Of a stretch of 19,538 nt of DNA, positions 1 through 7,236 are shown piece after piece. The notes below the pieces were generated by a model. It was not told the origin of the DNA. It searched no databases and saw nothing but the letters and a program-made list of their open reading frames with translations. The first letter of the stretch is position 1. Every line of letters begins with the position of its first letter. The DNA lies in contig JAEZJZ010000073.1 of assembly GCA_023436245.1 (NCBI GenBank), positions 1 through 19,538 on the forward strand. The letters are read 5' to 3'. Origin of the DNA: Bacillota bacterium (GTDB lineage: Bacteria > Bacillota > UBA994 > UBA5500). The position numbers were made by a program, and so were the translations under genes.

Positions 1-17
1 GGGCCGCCTTCTGTTGC

Positions 18-1064
18 TTAGTTCTGCTCCTTCATTGCCTGCTGGATCTGATAGACCAGATCATCGCTGTACAATTCGAGTGACTGACCGAGATAGCAGA
101 GTGTGTCCCCGTCGGAGTTGACCATGAAGTAATTGTGGACGAGCCTGCCATCCTGCAGTTCGTGTCCCTGCAGAATCAAGTTGCCGCCATAGGGAAAGTG
201 TAGCTCATCGGTGAGCAAGAGATGCAGCCCACCACTGGAGAGCAGGCGATCTTCCTTGGTGTTCAGGTCAACCACACGAGTGAAGTGGTTGTTGGCACCG
301 GCTCCATTGGTGCGACTCACGCTGTCTGTCTCATAGTAGACAATGTCCTCTTCGGTGGATTTGATCGGCTTCAGGATGTTACGAATCGACTCGCCCCAGT
401 CCTCGCCCCGATCAACTGACTGCGCCAGCAGGGTTTTCTCCTGTCCGTCATACTGCAAATAGAGGTAGTTGACGGGCTGGTTCTGTACTTGCTGGGTCTC
501 GTCGGCCTCCACAGTCAGTTTGTATCCGTCGCCCTTGTGGGTGGCGTGGAGTACATGACCATCCTCCACCGCTGCACTGTGCTTACCGCTGTCGGCAATG
601 AGCAGCACGCCTTTGTGATCGGCATCGGCAGCCAGTGAGAACTGGTACTGCTCGCCTTTGGCATCGCTGAAACCGATGCCTGCCATGCTTTCGCCCGAGG
701 CTAAGGGGGCATTCTCGAAGGTGATCAGCTTGTTCGAAACCCTACCCTCGATCTCCTCGGTATATGCCTCGCTGTGGGCCTGCCCCGCCCAGAAGTAAAG
801 ATCTACGACGTCGCCGAAAATGGCGATATGATAGGTTTCGCCTTCCACGCTGAAATCAACCGTCATCGGCTCCAGTTGGTCAGCATACTTCCCCTGATAA
901 TCCCTGACCACGACCACGTCATTCTTGGCGAAGTCAACCTGCTGTCCGTTGATGGTTTCCACCCTGGCGGCGTTGTCGTTCGGATTAGACGAGGCTGGAG
1001 CGCTGCACGCGGACAAGGCGAAAGCCAGCGCGCAAACAGAAAGCAGAGCAACCAACTTCTTCAC
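18..1064 (-). CDS. Predicted lipoprotein, unknown function (paralogous domain with upstream lipoprotein)
   Basis: The N-terminus is a lipoprotein signal: a KK pair, a hydrophobic core and a lipobox LSAC with the lipidated cysteine at residue 20, so the protein should be anchored outside the cytoplasmic membrane. I chose the GTG at 1064 because AAGGGGG lies six bases before it; the ATG at 1070 directly abuts that Shine-Dalgarno sequence. The protein is then 348 aa. Residues about 36-155 (from ETINGQQVDF to GEQYQFS) align with the C-terminal half of the neighbouring lipoprotein, so the two are related. The C-terminal half is rich in predicted beta-strands and has no motif I recognise. The gene begins 11 bases after the stop of the upstream lipoprotein gene and is almost certainly co-transcribed with it. 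Function unknown; extracytoplasmic location is well supported. Confidence 0.85.
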   Translation of the reverse strand: MKKLVALLSVCALAFALSACSAPASSNPNDNAARVETINGQQVDFAKNDVVVVRDYQGKYADQLEPMTVDFSVEGETYHIAIFGDVVDLYFWAGQAHSEAYTEEIEGRVSNKLITFENAPLASGESMAGIGFSDAKGEQYQFSLAADADHKGVLLIADSGKHSAAVEDGHVLHATHKGDGYKLTVEADETQQVQNQPVNYLYLQYDGQEKTLLAQSVDRGEDWGESIRNILKPIKSTEEDIVYYETDSVSRTNGAGANNHFTRVVDLNTKEDRLLSSGGLHLLLTDELHFPYGGNLILQGHELQDGRLVHNYFMVNSDGDTLCYLGQSLELYSDDLVYQIQQAMKEQN

Positions 1065-1075
1065 ATTCATCCCCC

Positions 1076-1981
1076 TTACTTGATGATGACTACGGCGTAC
1101 TGGCCGGAGACATCGTCCACCGAGAACTGATACGACTCGCCATCCGGTCCGACAAAGGAGATCTTGTCCACCGACATGTCGCTCGGGAAGCTGCTGCGGA
1201 CTGAGACGATGCTGTCGCTAATCTCATCCGCCAGCGGATATGTTTTTGCCTCTGCACCCATGTGAGAGATGCTCGTCACCTGCACATCGGTAATCGTCCC
1301 CATCACTGCGAACTGGTAGTAGACCCACGGTTCGGCCGAATATGCCGGATTCTCAAAGCTGACTTCGGTCAGGGCTTCGAGATTCGCGCCCTCATAGTTC
1401 TCAACCACAACAGCCAGGCACTGGCCATAGTCTATGCTCTTGCCGCGGATTGTCTCGCTCGCATAAGCGGATAAGCCAGCCAGGTTGGGGTCGGATACGG
1501 TGATGGTGGAGACGCGCCCGTTCTCAGGGTCTAGCTCTGCCTTCACTTTCAGACCGCCTTGATAGTCCCAGGTGATCGTGTTGCCGGAGGCACTACCAAG
1601 ATCCAACGACGCCCGAGCTTCTTCCTCGGTCGCTCCCAGCGGGATGCAAGCCAGGCTGACATTTGACTCCGCAGTGCCGCTCACTGTCACTGCACCAACC
1701 GTGCCATTGAGGAGGGTGAACTCAAAGGTGTACTGGTCTTCATCATTCTCGTAACTGAGGGTAGAGCCATTGTTCTGCTCATACGCCGGCTGGCCGTGCG
1801 ATTTGAGCACTTCCGCCTTGCTGAAACCGAGCAGGTCGAGCAGATAATCCACGCGAACTGTGCCGCCGTCGGGTGGACCCGCGTTGGGATCGTCTGGCGT
1901 GACAGCCGTTGGCTTGGAACAGGCAGTCAGGACGAGGGCTAGGATTAAGAACGGGATGATGAGAGCAGCGCGCTTTTTCAT
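1076..1981 (-). CDS. Predicted two-domain lipoprotein, unknown function
   Basis: The signal peptide starts MKKRAALIIP and ends in the lipobox LTAC (cysteine 21), followed by a short proline/glycine/aspartate-rich linker. The start at 1981 is set by GGGGAGG placed about seven bases upstream; a GTG/ATG-type start 15 bases earlier would overlap this site. The 301-aa product has two parts. Residues about 45-165 contain an LGFSKAEVLKSHGQP segment followed by beta-rich sequence, resembling small repeats in which a helix precedes strands. Residues about 176-301 (ETIRGKSIDYG to GESYQFSVDD) match the N-terminal half of the downstream lipoprotein. It is the first gene of a two-gene unit with a -10 element at 2021-2026. 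No catalytic residues are recognisable; a ligand-binding or envelope sensing role would be a guess. Confidence 0.85.
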   Translation of the reverse strand: MKKRAALIIPFLILALVLTACSKPTAVTPDDPNAGPPDGGTVRVDYLLDLLGFSKAEVLKSHGQPAYEQNNGSTLSYENDEDQYTFEFTLLNGTVGAVTVSGTAESNVSLACIPLGATEEEARASLDLGSASGNTITWDYQGGLKVKAELDPENGRVSTITVSDPNLAGLSAYASETIRGKSIDYGQCLAVVVENYEGANLEALTEVSFENPAYSAEPWVYYQFAVMGTITDVQVTSISHMGAEAKTYPLADEISDSIVSVRSSFPSDMSVDKISFVGPDGESYQFSVDDVSGQYAVVIIK

Positions 1982-2020
1982 GATAGTCCTCCCCACAGTT
2001 TATTCTGAAAAATCCCTATA

Positions 2021-2026
2021 ATTATA
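2021..2026 (-). promoter_or_regulatory. Promoter -10 element for the lipoprotein pair
   Basis: On the minus strand this reads TATAAT, a perfect sigma-A -10 hexamer, in an AT-rich island about 40 bases upstream of the lipoprotein start at 1981. The -35 region 17 bases upstream (TTCTAT) is poor, so promoter strength is uncertain. Confidence 0.5.
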
Positions 2027-2226
2027 TCGCATAATTGATCTTTATAGAAAACAGATATTGCCTAGCTAATGGCACAAGAGCAAACTAGTGGGCAAAGCTA
2101 TTTGGAGCAAGAACTCTCGTCAACAGGTAAGTCCGGCACATTGACAACGCTGACAAGGAGAGCCTGTCCCTGGCAGAGAATTCTACAGGAAACGCCAAGA
2201 CGAAACAGACGAAAGGAGTTGAGTCC

Positions 2227-2829
2227 TTGATGAGAGTCGTCGCCCTCACTGGAGCAGGAATCTCCGTGGCATCAGGTTTGCCAACGTATACTGAGGCCAG
2301 CCGAGAGAAGTTCTCCAACCTGGGAACCAACGAACAAATGATGGCTCTCTACTGGGATGACCTGATGCAATGGCTGAACGCACAGCCAAACCGCGCACAC
2401 CTAGCCTTGGCAGAACACGGGGTATGGGTGGTCACCCAGAACATCGACAACCTGCACCAGAGAGCCGGCTCGAAGCGCCTGATCGAGCTGCACGGCAATC
2501 TGCGCGAATTCTATTGCGCCCAGTGTGGACACTTGCTGGAAACCCGTCCGGCACGAGGGAACTACCCCACCTGTCCGCTCGACGGCACGCGACTGCGCCC
2601 CAACATTGTCTTCTACGGCGAAAGCGTGCACCGTTTCGATGAGGCGATGCAATGGGTGCTGCGCTCAGACCATCTGCTGGTCATCGGCACCAGTCTGACC
2701 GTGTTCCCGGCAGCCGGGCTGGTCGGACTGGCTCAGCGCAGGGGCGTCCCGGTAACGGTGATCAATCAGGATGCTGACGTGGTTGTGCCAGAAGTGCTGG
2801 AGAGAATCAAGCGGGGTGTGCGGGCGTGA
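2227..2829 (+). CDS. Compact Sir2-family NAD-dependent protein deacylase (sirtuin), divergent
   Basis: Sirtuins remove acyl groups from lysines using NAD. The 200-aa protein shows the family signatures: GAGIS at residues 9-13 (NAD binding), TQNIDNLHQ at 70-78, the catalytic histidine in ELHGN (H89), CAQC at 97-100, RLRPNIVFYGE at 122-132, GTSLTVFPA at 154-162 and VINQD at 178-182. Three things are odd. The fourth zinc cysteine is replaced: the usual CPxCG reads CPLDG (C116, D119). The cofactor loop, normally like GIPDFRG, reads GLPTYTEAS and lacks the usual arginine. The protein is about 40 residues shorter than typical sirtuins, mostly just after that loop. AAAGGAG at 2212-2218 is 8 bases from the TTG at 2227 and 11 from the ATG at 2230; either may be used. 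Its stop overlaps the start of the M3 peptidase gene. Confidence 0.85.
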   Translation: MMRVVALTGAGISVASGLPTYTEASREKFSNLGTNEQMMALYWDDLMQWLNAQPNRAHLALAEHGVWVVTQNIDNLHQRAGSKRLIELHGNLREFYCAQCGHLLETRPARGNYPTCPLDGTRLRPNIVFYGESVHRFDEAMQWVLRSDHLLVIGTSLTVFPAAGLVGLAQRRGVPVTVINQDADVVVPEVLERIKRGVRA

Positions 2830-4112
2830 CAGCGAGCGGGGTGGCGGGAATGGAGACGCAATCGGCCCAGCAGCGCTATCTAGAGCTCTTCTTTGATCTG
2901 CAGCGGGCACAGTGGGAGAACTATGCCGAAGGCGCCGGGCATGATCTGACAGCAATCGATGACACCGTCTACACCTGTCTGCTGAATGCAGGCGAATCGA
3001 TCGACTCGACCGGAAGGGCAGCCGTAATCTGGCATTCCATCCAGCGGCGCGGTCTGGTGGACAAGCATCCGGCAGTATCTCTGCTGCGAAACCGCTTGGA
3101 TGATTGGGATAATTACTCACTTGGGCTGCCGCCAGCGGGAGAAGCGCCAGCTGAGAGACGGCTGCTGCTCGCCGCCCGCATGCAGCCGGATGTACTCAGG
3201 CTGATGCAACTACGGAACAGTCTAGCCCAGCAGATGGGTTATGTCTCCTATCCGGAACTGGTGATGCAATCGGAAGAGTTGGAGCTGCAGGCGGCGCGGC
3301 AATTGGTTTCGGAGTATCTGCAGCGGCACCTGGACAGGGCTCGCCAACTGGTCCGCGAGCAGCAGATCACCTGGAGCAACTGGTTCAGTGACTTGTCCCG
3401 ATTGGGGCAACTGCCTTTCATCGCCGATGCCGAAGTGTTGACCGCTGATTTGCTCGGACGCCTGGGGCTCGCCGATGCACTGTCGAGTCTCTCGTTGCGA
3501 GTCAACAGCGGTGGTCTGGCAGGCTACACCGGTGTGCTCGCGCCCGGTCGCGATCTGCGCATGTTGCTTCGCCCAATTCGGTCTTTGGCGGAACTACGCA
3601 CGTTCTGCCATGAGTTGGGGCACGCCTGCTGCCACGCGCTGAACCGGGCAACTGGGCTCTGCCAAACCTGGACTGCCTCATACGATGAGGCGATGGCGGT
3701 TCTGCTGGAGCAGATTGGGCTACAGATGTTGCTACCGGAGGCTGCGCTCGAGCAAGCCAGGCGAATTGCCTTGTTGGAGAATGTGCGCTGTGCCATCAGC
3801 TTCCTGTTTGAACTGGAGTTGTGGGAGCGACCAGCCCGAGCAGAGACACTCTACGACCAGCACTACGGACAACTCGGCCTGGATGTGGGCAACCCGGTTG
3901 TCTGGGCATTGGATAGCTTTCGCAGCATCGATCCGGTGTACATCCAGAACTATGTGCTGGGGGCGTTGATCGCAGAGAAGGTGATGCATCGCCTGGAGCA
4001 GGTTCACGGGCGAGACTACCGCCACTGGGGGCAGGAACTGCGTGCCCTATTCGTCGACGGGCGCAACCGCTCACTGCGGAGCAAGCTGGCTGATGCAGGA
4101 GTGGAGTTCTGA
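2826..4112 (+). CDS. M3-family (oligopeptidase-like) zinc metallopeptidase
   Basis: Cytoplasmic zinc endopeptidase of the thimet oligopeptidase/oligoendopeptidase F clan, expected to cut short peptides. The zinc site is HELGH (H262, E263, H266), with the third ligand in YDEAMAVLLE (E288). This matches the family's E-x-x-S-x-x-x-E pattern with the serine replaced by alanine. A C-terminal DPVYIQNYVLG segment (about 373-383) fits the family's substrate-binding tyrosine region. There is no signal peptide. At 428 aa it is well below the usual 560-600 aa of OEP proteins, so the N-terminal lid domain is reduced. The GTG at 2826 overlaps the sirtuin stop (GTGA); an ATG at 2850 is an equally plausible start, and the sequence looks more protein-like from there. 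The overlap suggests translational coupling with the sirtuin gene. Confidence 0.85.
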   Translation: MTASGVAGMETQSAQQRYLELFFDLQRAQWENYAEGAGHDLTAIDDTVYTCLLNAGESIDSTGRAAVIWHSIQRRGLVDKHPAVSLLRNRLDDWDNYSLGLPPAGEAPAERRLLLAARMQPDVLRLMQLRNSLAQQMGYVSYPELVMQSEELELQAARQLVSEYLQRHLDRARQLVREQQITWSNWFSDLSRLGQLPFIADAEVLTADLLGRLGLADALSSLSLRVNSGGLAGYTGVLAPGRDLRMLLRPIRSLAELRTFCHELGHACCHALNRATGLCQTWTASYDEAMAVLLEQIGLQMLLPEAALEQARRIALLENVRCAISFLFELELWERPARAETLYDQHYGQLGLDVGNPVVWALDSFRSIDPVYIQNYVLGALIAEKVMHRLEQVHGRDYRHWGQELRALFVDGRNRSLRSKLADAGVEF

Positions 4113-4239
4113 TCAACCGGCTGGTAAGAGCATGCTGGCTGGGCTTCACGCTCGAAGTAGAGAGGCATGTTGGCATCTCCCTTCACTGGGGCAGGACTAT
4201 TCTTGTTTAATAACTTCCCTCATAAGCAATAAGCTGCGG

Positions 4240-4269
4240 TTGACTAAACTGAGAGTTGGCATTTATAGT
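4240..4269 (+). promoter_or_regulatory. Sigma-A-type promoter for the M1-like peptidase gene
   Basis: TTGACT (4240-4245) and TATAGT (4264-4269) are separated by 18 bases, matching five of six bases in each hexamer. The predicted transcription start near 4276 lies downstream of the upstream in-frame TTG at 4256, which therefore cannot be the start on this transcript. Confidence 0.65.
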
Positions 4270-4300
4270 TGGGGTGTGGATGGCAAGACCACCCACTTCA

Positions 4301-4306
4301 AGGAGG
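4301..4306 (+). promoter_or_regulatory. Ribosome binding site deciding the TTG start of the M1-like peptidase
   Basis: A full AGGAGG lies nine bases before the TTG at 4316. No comparable site precedes the in-frame TTG at 4256 or the ATG at 4280, so 4316 is taken as the start. Confidence 0.75.
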
Positions 4307-4315
4307 GGAAGAGCA

Positions 4316-5530
4316 TTGACGCCAGTGACCCACTACTTGGTCAACCTGACCCTTGACCCACCGGTACAAACCATCAACGCCGAGGTCAACCTGACTATGC
4401 GCCCCAAGACAGCAGCGAATGAACTGCTGTTCCTATTGCACCGCGATCTGGAGGTCTCTGCTCTGACTGCGCCGGGGATGTTGTCCTTCCAGCGAGTCGA
4501 CGGTCTGTTGGCATTTCCATTCACTCCGGAAGCAACGACCTGGCAGGTGCGCTTCAGTGAACCACTGCTTGCCGGACAGGAGATCACTTTGCTCTGGCGC
4601 TATCAGGGACATCTGCCGCAACCTCTCTGCCAACCCTGGGAGGTGAATCGACTCACTCCTGACTGGGTTGAGCTGGGCCTGTATGCGCCTTGGTTTCCCT
4701 GGAACCCAAACGACGGCATGCTCACCTTTGAGCTAGACGTACGCATCCCCGAGGCCTATGGCATGGCGGGGATGGGGGCAGTCGAGCAGGTGGAACCTGG
4801 CCATTGGCGGTTCCGGACTACTACGCCGATGAACGACATGACCATCATCGCCGCCCCATCGCTGCAACAAGCCGGCGACAGGGTGGGAAACGCCACTCTG
4901 CGGGTGCGCCACGTCCCCGGCAACGACGCGGCAGCGATCCGAGCCGTGGTGAGCGACGGTCTCTGGGTGCTGAAATTCTACCAAGATTGGTTTGCCGACC
5001 GACACGAAAAACAGATCGATGTGGTGATCGCGCCACGGGAACGCGGAGGCGGCTATGCCCGCCCCGGGTTGATTGTCTTGTCCGAACTGGCGGAATACCC
5101 GACAGACAGGCTGCTCGCTTACATAGCCCATGAGTTTGGCCATCTCTGGTGGACGGGATCCGAAGTCTCTACCTGGGAGGATTGGTTGAACGAATCATTT
5201 GCCGAGTTCGCGGCGGTGAAGGCGGTTGGTCGCAAACTGGGCGACGCGAAACGCGCAGCGACGCTGGAACGCATGCGCGCCCGCTTGCCGGGCCTGCCGG
5301 CCATTCGCGGCATTGACCGCCAGTCTGAGCAGGCGCATGGCGTACTCTACACCAAGGGAGCAGTGCTGCTGGCTGACTTGGAAGAGCGGATAGGCGAGGA
5401 AAAAATGACGGAATTGTTGCGCCAACGTCTCTCCCGACGGGTGATGGACACGGCTTCCTTCCTGCGGCTCCTGGCAGAGATTGCTGGAGAGGACACGGCG
5501 GAGGTGTTTGACAACTGGTTGGACAGCTAA
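4316..5530 (+). CDS. M1-like (gluzincin) zinc metallopeptidase
   Basis: From the TTG start (promoter and AGGAGG upstream) the protein is 404 aa and begins with the beta-sandwich N-terminal domain typical of M1 enzymes (THYLVNLTLD). The zinc motif HEFGH is at residues 272-276, and the downstream glutamate is in WLNESFAEF (E293). HGVLYTKGAVLL supplies the tyrosine usually seen in the M1 active site. Two departures matter. The gap between HEFGH and the glutamate is 16 residues instead of the canonical 18. The GAMEN exopeptidase motif is replaced by RGGGYARPG, so ordinary aminopeptidase activity cannot be assumed. It is shorter than full M1 enzymes because the large C-terminal helical domain is missing. 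No signal peptide is seen. The gene converges on the HAD operon and shares a hairpin terminator with it. Confidence 0.85.
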   Translation: MTPVTHYLVNLTLDPPVQTINAEVNLTMRPKTAANELLFLLHRDLEVSALTAPGMLSFQRVDGLLAFPFTPEATTWQVRFSEPLLAGQEITLLWRYQGHLPQPLCQPWEVNRLTPDWVELGLYAPWFPWNPNDGMLTFELDVRIPEAYGMAGMGAVEQVEPGHWRFRTTTPMNDMTIIAAPSLQQAGDRVGNATLRVRHVPGNDAAAIRAVVSDGLWVLKFYQDWFADRHEKQIDVVIAPRERGGGYARPGLIVLSELAEYPTDRLLAYIAHEFGHLWWTGSEVSTWEDWLNESFAEFAAVKAVGRKLGDAKRAATLERMRARLPGLPAIRGIDRQSEQAHGVLYTKGAVLLADLEERIGEEKMTELLRQRLSRRVMDTASFLRLLAEIAGEDTAEVFDNWLDS

Positions 5531-5578
5531 CCGCGTGCGGACTTGACCGCAGCCGCTTTCCTACCCAAAATGACGAAG

Positions 5579-5602
5579 GGGCAAGGTCGATTGACCTTGC
5601 CC
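5579..5602. terminator. Bidirectional hairpin terminator between convergent genes
   Basis: A perfect 10-bp stem (GGGCAAGGTC / GACCTTGCCC) with the loop GATT sits between the M1-like gene and the convergent HAD operon; its right arm ends at the first base of the HAD stop codon. The flanks are only moderately T-rich (TAACTCTTTCC on the plus strand, TTCGTCATTTTG on the minus strand). Confidence 0.7.
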
Positions 5603-6447
5603 TAACTCTTTCCCTGCTGACCAAGTAGAGTTGCTTCGATGAAGTCAGCCAGGCCATCCTGATCATGGTCGCCGATCACCAAATCGGCCAGGGCTTTGAC
5701 CTCCGGTTGGGCATTCCCCATCGCTACACCCAGCCCGGCATATGAGATCATGTCCAGATCGTTGATGTGATCCCCGACTGCGACTATTTCCTCTCGCCTA
5801 ACGCCGAAGTGTTGCCCCAGCCATTGCAGACCACTGGCCTTGGTGGCCTGCGCCGAATACAGCTCGTAGAACCAGGAGCCATCGTAGTGACGGGTGAAGA
5901 TGGGGCGCACGCTGCTCTGGTCCAGCAGCGGCTCCGCCAAGGCGACCGCCTGGCGAGTCAGAGGCTCGCGGTGGTACATATAAACCCGCAGCGGATCCCA
6001 GTCCATCTCCTCTACCAAAGAAGTAACCTGGCGAACATTATCTGCTTCATGAGCGATGTAGTTGAGTTGCGGCGGCCAGTCGCTGTGGCCACTGTAATAG
6101 ACATCGGGCGGCTGGCTGGTGTTGCGGAAAGCAAAGGTGGAAATGCCGGCGTCCTCCCAGGCTTGAATGATCGGAAGAACTGCCGCGCGCGGTATACAAG
6201 CTGCGTGCAAACTGCACAGTGTATCCGGGAGAACGACCGAACCGCCGTTGTAGCAGACCAGCGGGTCGTGAATGCCCAACTCGCGGGCGTATGGCACCAT
6301 CGAGCGGGCACGACGGCCGCTCACCAAGCAGACCTTCGTTCCAGTCGCGCTGGCTGCGCGTACGGCAGCGATAGTGCGAGCAGTGAGTTGGCTTTGGCTG
6401 TTCAGCAGCGTACCGTCGATGTCCAGGGCCAATAGCTTGCATCTCAT
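5602..6447 (-). CDS. Cof-type HAD-IIB family phosphatase
   Basis: Magnesium-dependent phosphatase of the Cof/YidA group, which acts on sugar phosphates and similar small phosphate esters. The 281-aa protein has motif I LDIDGT (D9 nucleophile, D11 acid/base), motif II VSGRR (S43), and the C-terminal KASGLQWL segment that supplies the motif III lysine, followed by motif IV GDHINDLDM. The region between motifs II and III is the IIB-type cap. The final GLGVAMGNAQPEVKALAD stretch is characteristic of Cof proteins. Its ATG overlaps the stop of the preceding HAD gene (ATGA), with GGAGG eight to nine bases upstream, so the two are likely translationally coupled. The natural substrate cannot be read from the sequence. 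It is the last gene of the aminotransferase operon. Confidence 0.9.
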   Translation of the reverse strand: MRCKLLALDIDGTLLNSQSQLTARTIAAVRAASATGTKVCLVSGRRARSMVPYARELGIHDPLVCYNGGSVVLPDTLCSLHAACIPRAAVLPIIQAWEDAGISTFAFRNTSQPPDVYYSGHSDWPPQLNYIAHEADNVRQVTSLVEEMDWDPLRVYMYHREPLTRQAVALAEPLLDQSSVRPIFTRHYDGSWFYELYSAQATKASGLQWLGQHFGVRREEIVAVGDHINDLDMISYAGLGVAMGNAQPEVKALADLVIGDHDQDGLADFIEATLLGQQGKS

Positions 6448-7169
6448 CTAGTTCCCTCCATCTCTCTGTGCTTCCCCTCCGCCAGGATAATCTCTACCAC
6501 CCCCGCCAGATTCGGGGTCTGCCAAGACGCGTGATCTGCCTGTTGCCGGACCAGGATGGCCGGGATACCTACGGCCTCGGCCCCTTGTACGTCAGCCACG
6601 GGGTTATCTCCCACCATCCAGACAGTGCAGGGATAACCAGTCATCTCCCGGGCCAGCCGAAAGATGACTGGATGGGGCTTCTCATAACCGACTGTGGCCG
6701 AATTCACAATCACCTCTAGATAGGGAAGCAAGCCAAGGGCTTGGGCGATCTGCGGCAACTCCGGAACGTGGTTGCTGACGAGAGCATGAGTCCAGCCCAG
6801 AGCAGCAAGTCGCTGCAGGGTTGGGAGAGTGTCAGCGTACAGTGCCCAAGCTTCCGCTCTGGTGTAATGCCAGCGCACGCGCGCAGCCAGAGAGGGAGCA
6901 TGTTCGGTCAGCCCCAACCTGCGGTAGACGCGCACAAACAGCTGCTCCATGTCGGCCCAGTAGTCATCTGGATCAAGTAGATGTGTATGTGAGGTTTCCG
7001 GAGTATGCCAGGGGAATCCGCTGGTGAGCAGAGGGCGGAAGTCTGCAGTCGTCAGCCGGGTCGACGGCAGCAACTCCTGCAGAGCCTCATGCATGGCCGC
7101 TGCCCATGTTCCACTCACACGCAACGCCAACGTGCCGTCAAAATCCCAAAATATCACCCGTTCGGACAT
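6444..7169 (-). CDS. HAD-family hydrolase, phosphoglycolate-phosphatase-like
   Basis: From the ATG at 7169 the protein is 241 aa and begins MSERVIFWDFDGTLA, with nucleophile D9 and acid/base D11. Motif II is in LVSNHVPEL, the motif III lysine in GYEKPHPVIF, and motif IV is VGDNPVADVQGAEAVGIPAI. A small helical cap lies between motifs I and II. This is the subfamily I layout shared by phosphoglycolate phosphatases, beta-phosphoglucomutases and pyrophosphatases. An upstream in-frame extension to 7280 exists but would overlap the threonine aldolase gene and adds non-HAD sequence; AAGGGAAG lies about eight bases before the chosen ATG. It follows threonine aldolase by 67 bases and overlaps the next HAD gene by 4 bases. 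Substrate unproven; phosphoglycolate would suit the operon. Confidence 0.88.
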   Translation of the reverse strand: MSERVIFWDFDGTLALRVSGTWAAAMHEALQELLPSTRLTTADFRPLLTSGFPWHTPETSHTHLLDPDDYWADMEQLFVRVYRRLGLTEHAPSLAARVRWHYTRAEAWALYADTLPTLQRLAALGWTHALVSNHVPELPQIAQALGLLPYLEVIVNSATVGYEKPHPVIFRLAREMTGYPCTVWMVGDNPVADVQGAEAVGIPAILVRQQADHASWQTPNLAGVVEIILAEGKHREMEGTR

Positions 7170-7236
7170 ACCGTTCACTTCCCTTGCGTGTCCTCTTGGA
7201 AGCCATCCGTTCCCAAATGACTGTCCCTCGTTCAGC

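Noticed and set aside
5767..6435. 222-codon open frame on the plus strand
   Set aside because: It lies wholly antisense to the Cof-type HAD gene, which has complete motifs and a ribosome site; the antisense product has no recognisable features.
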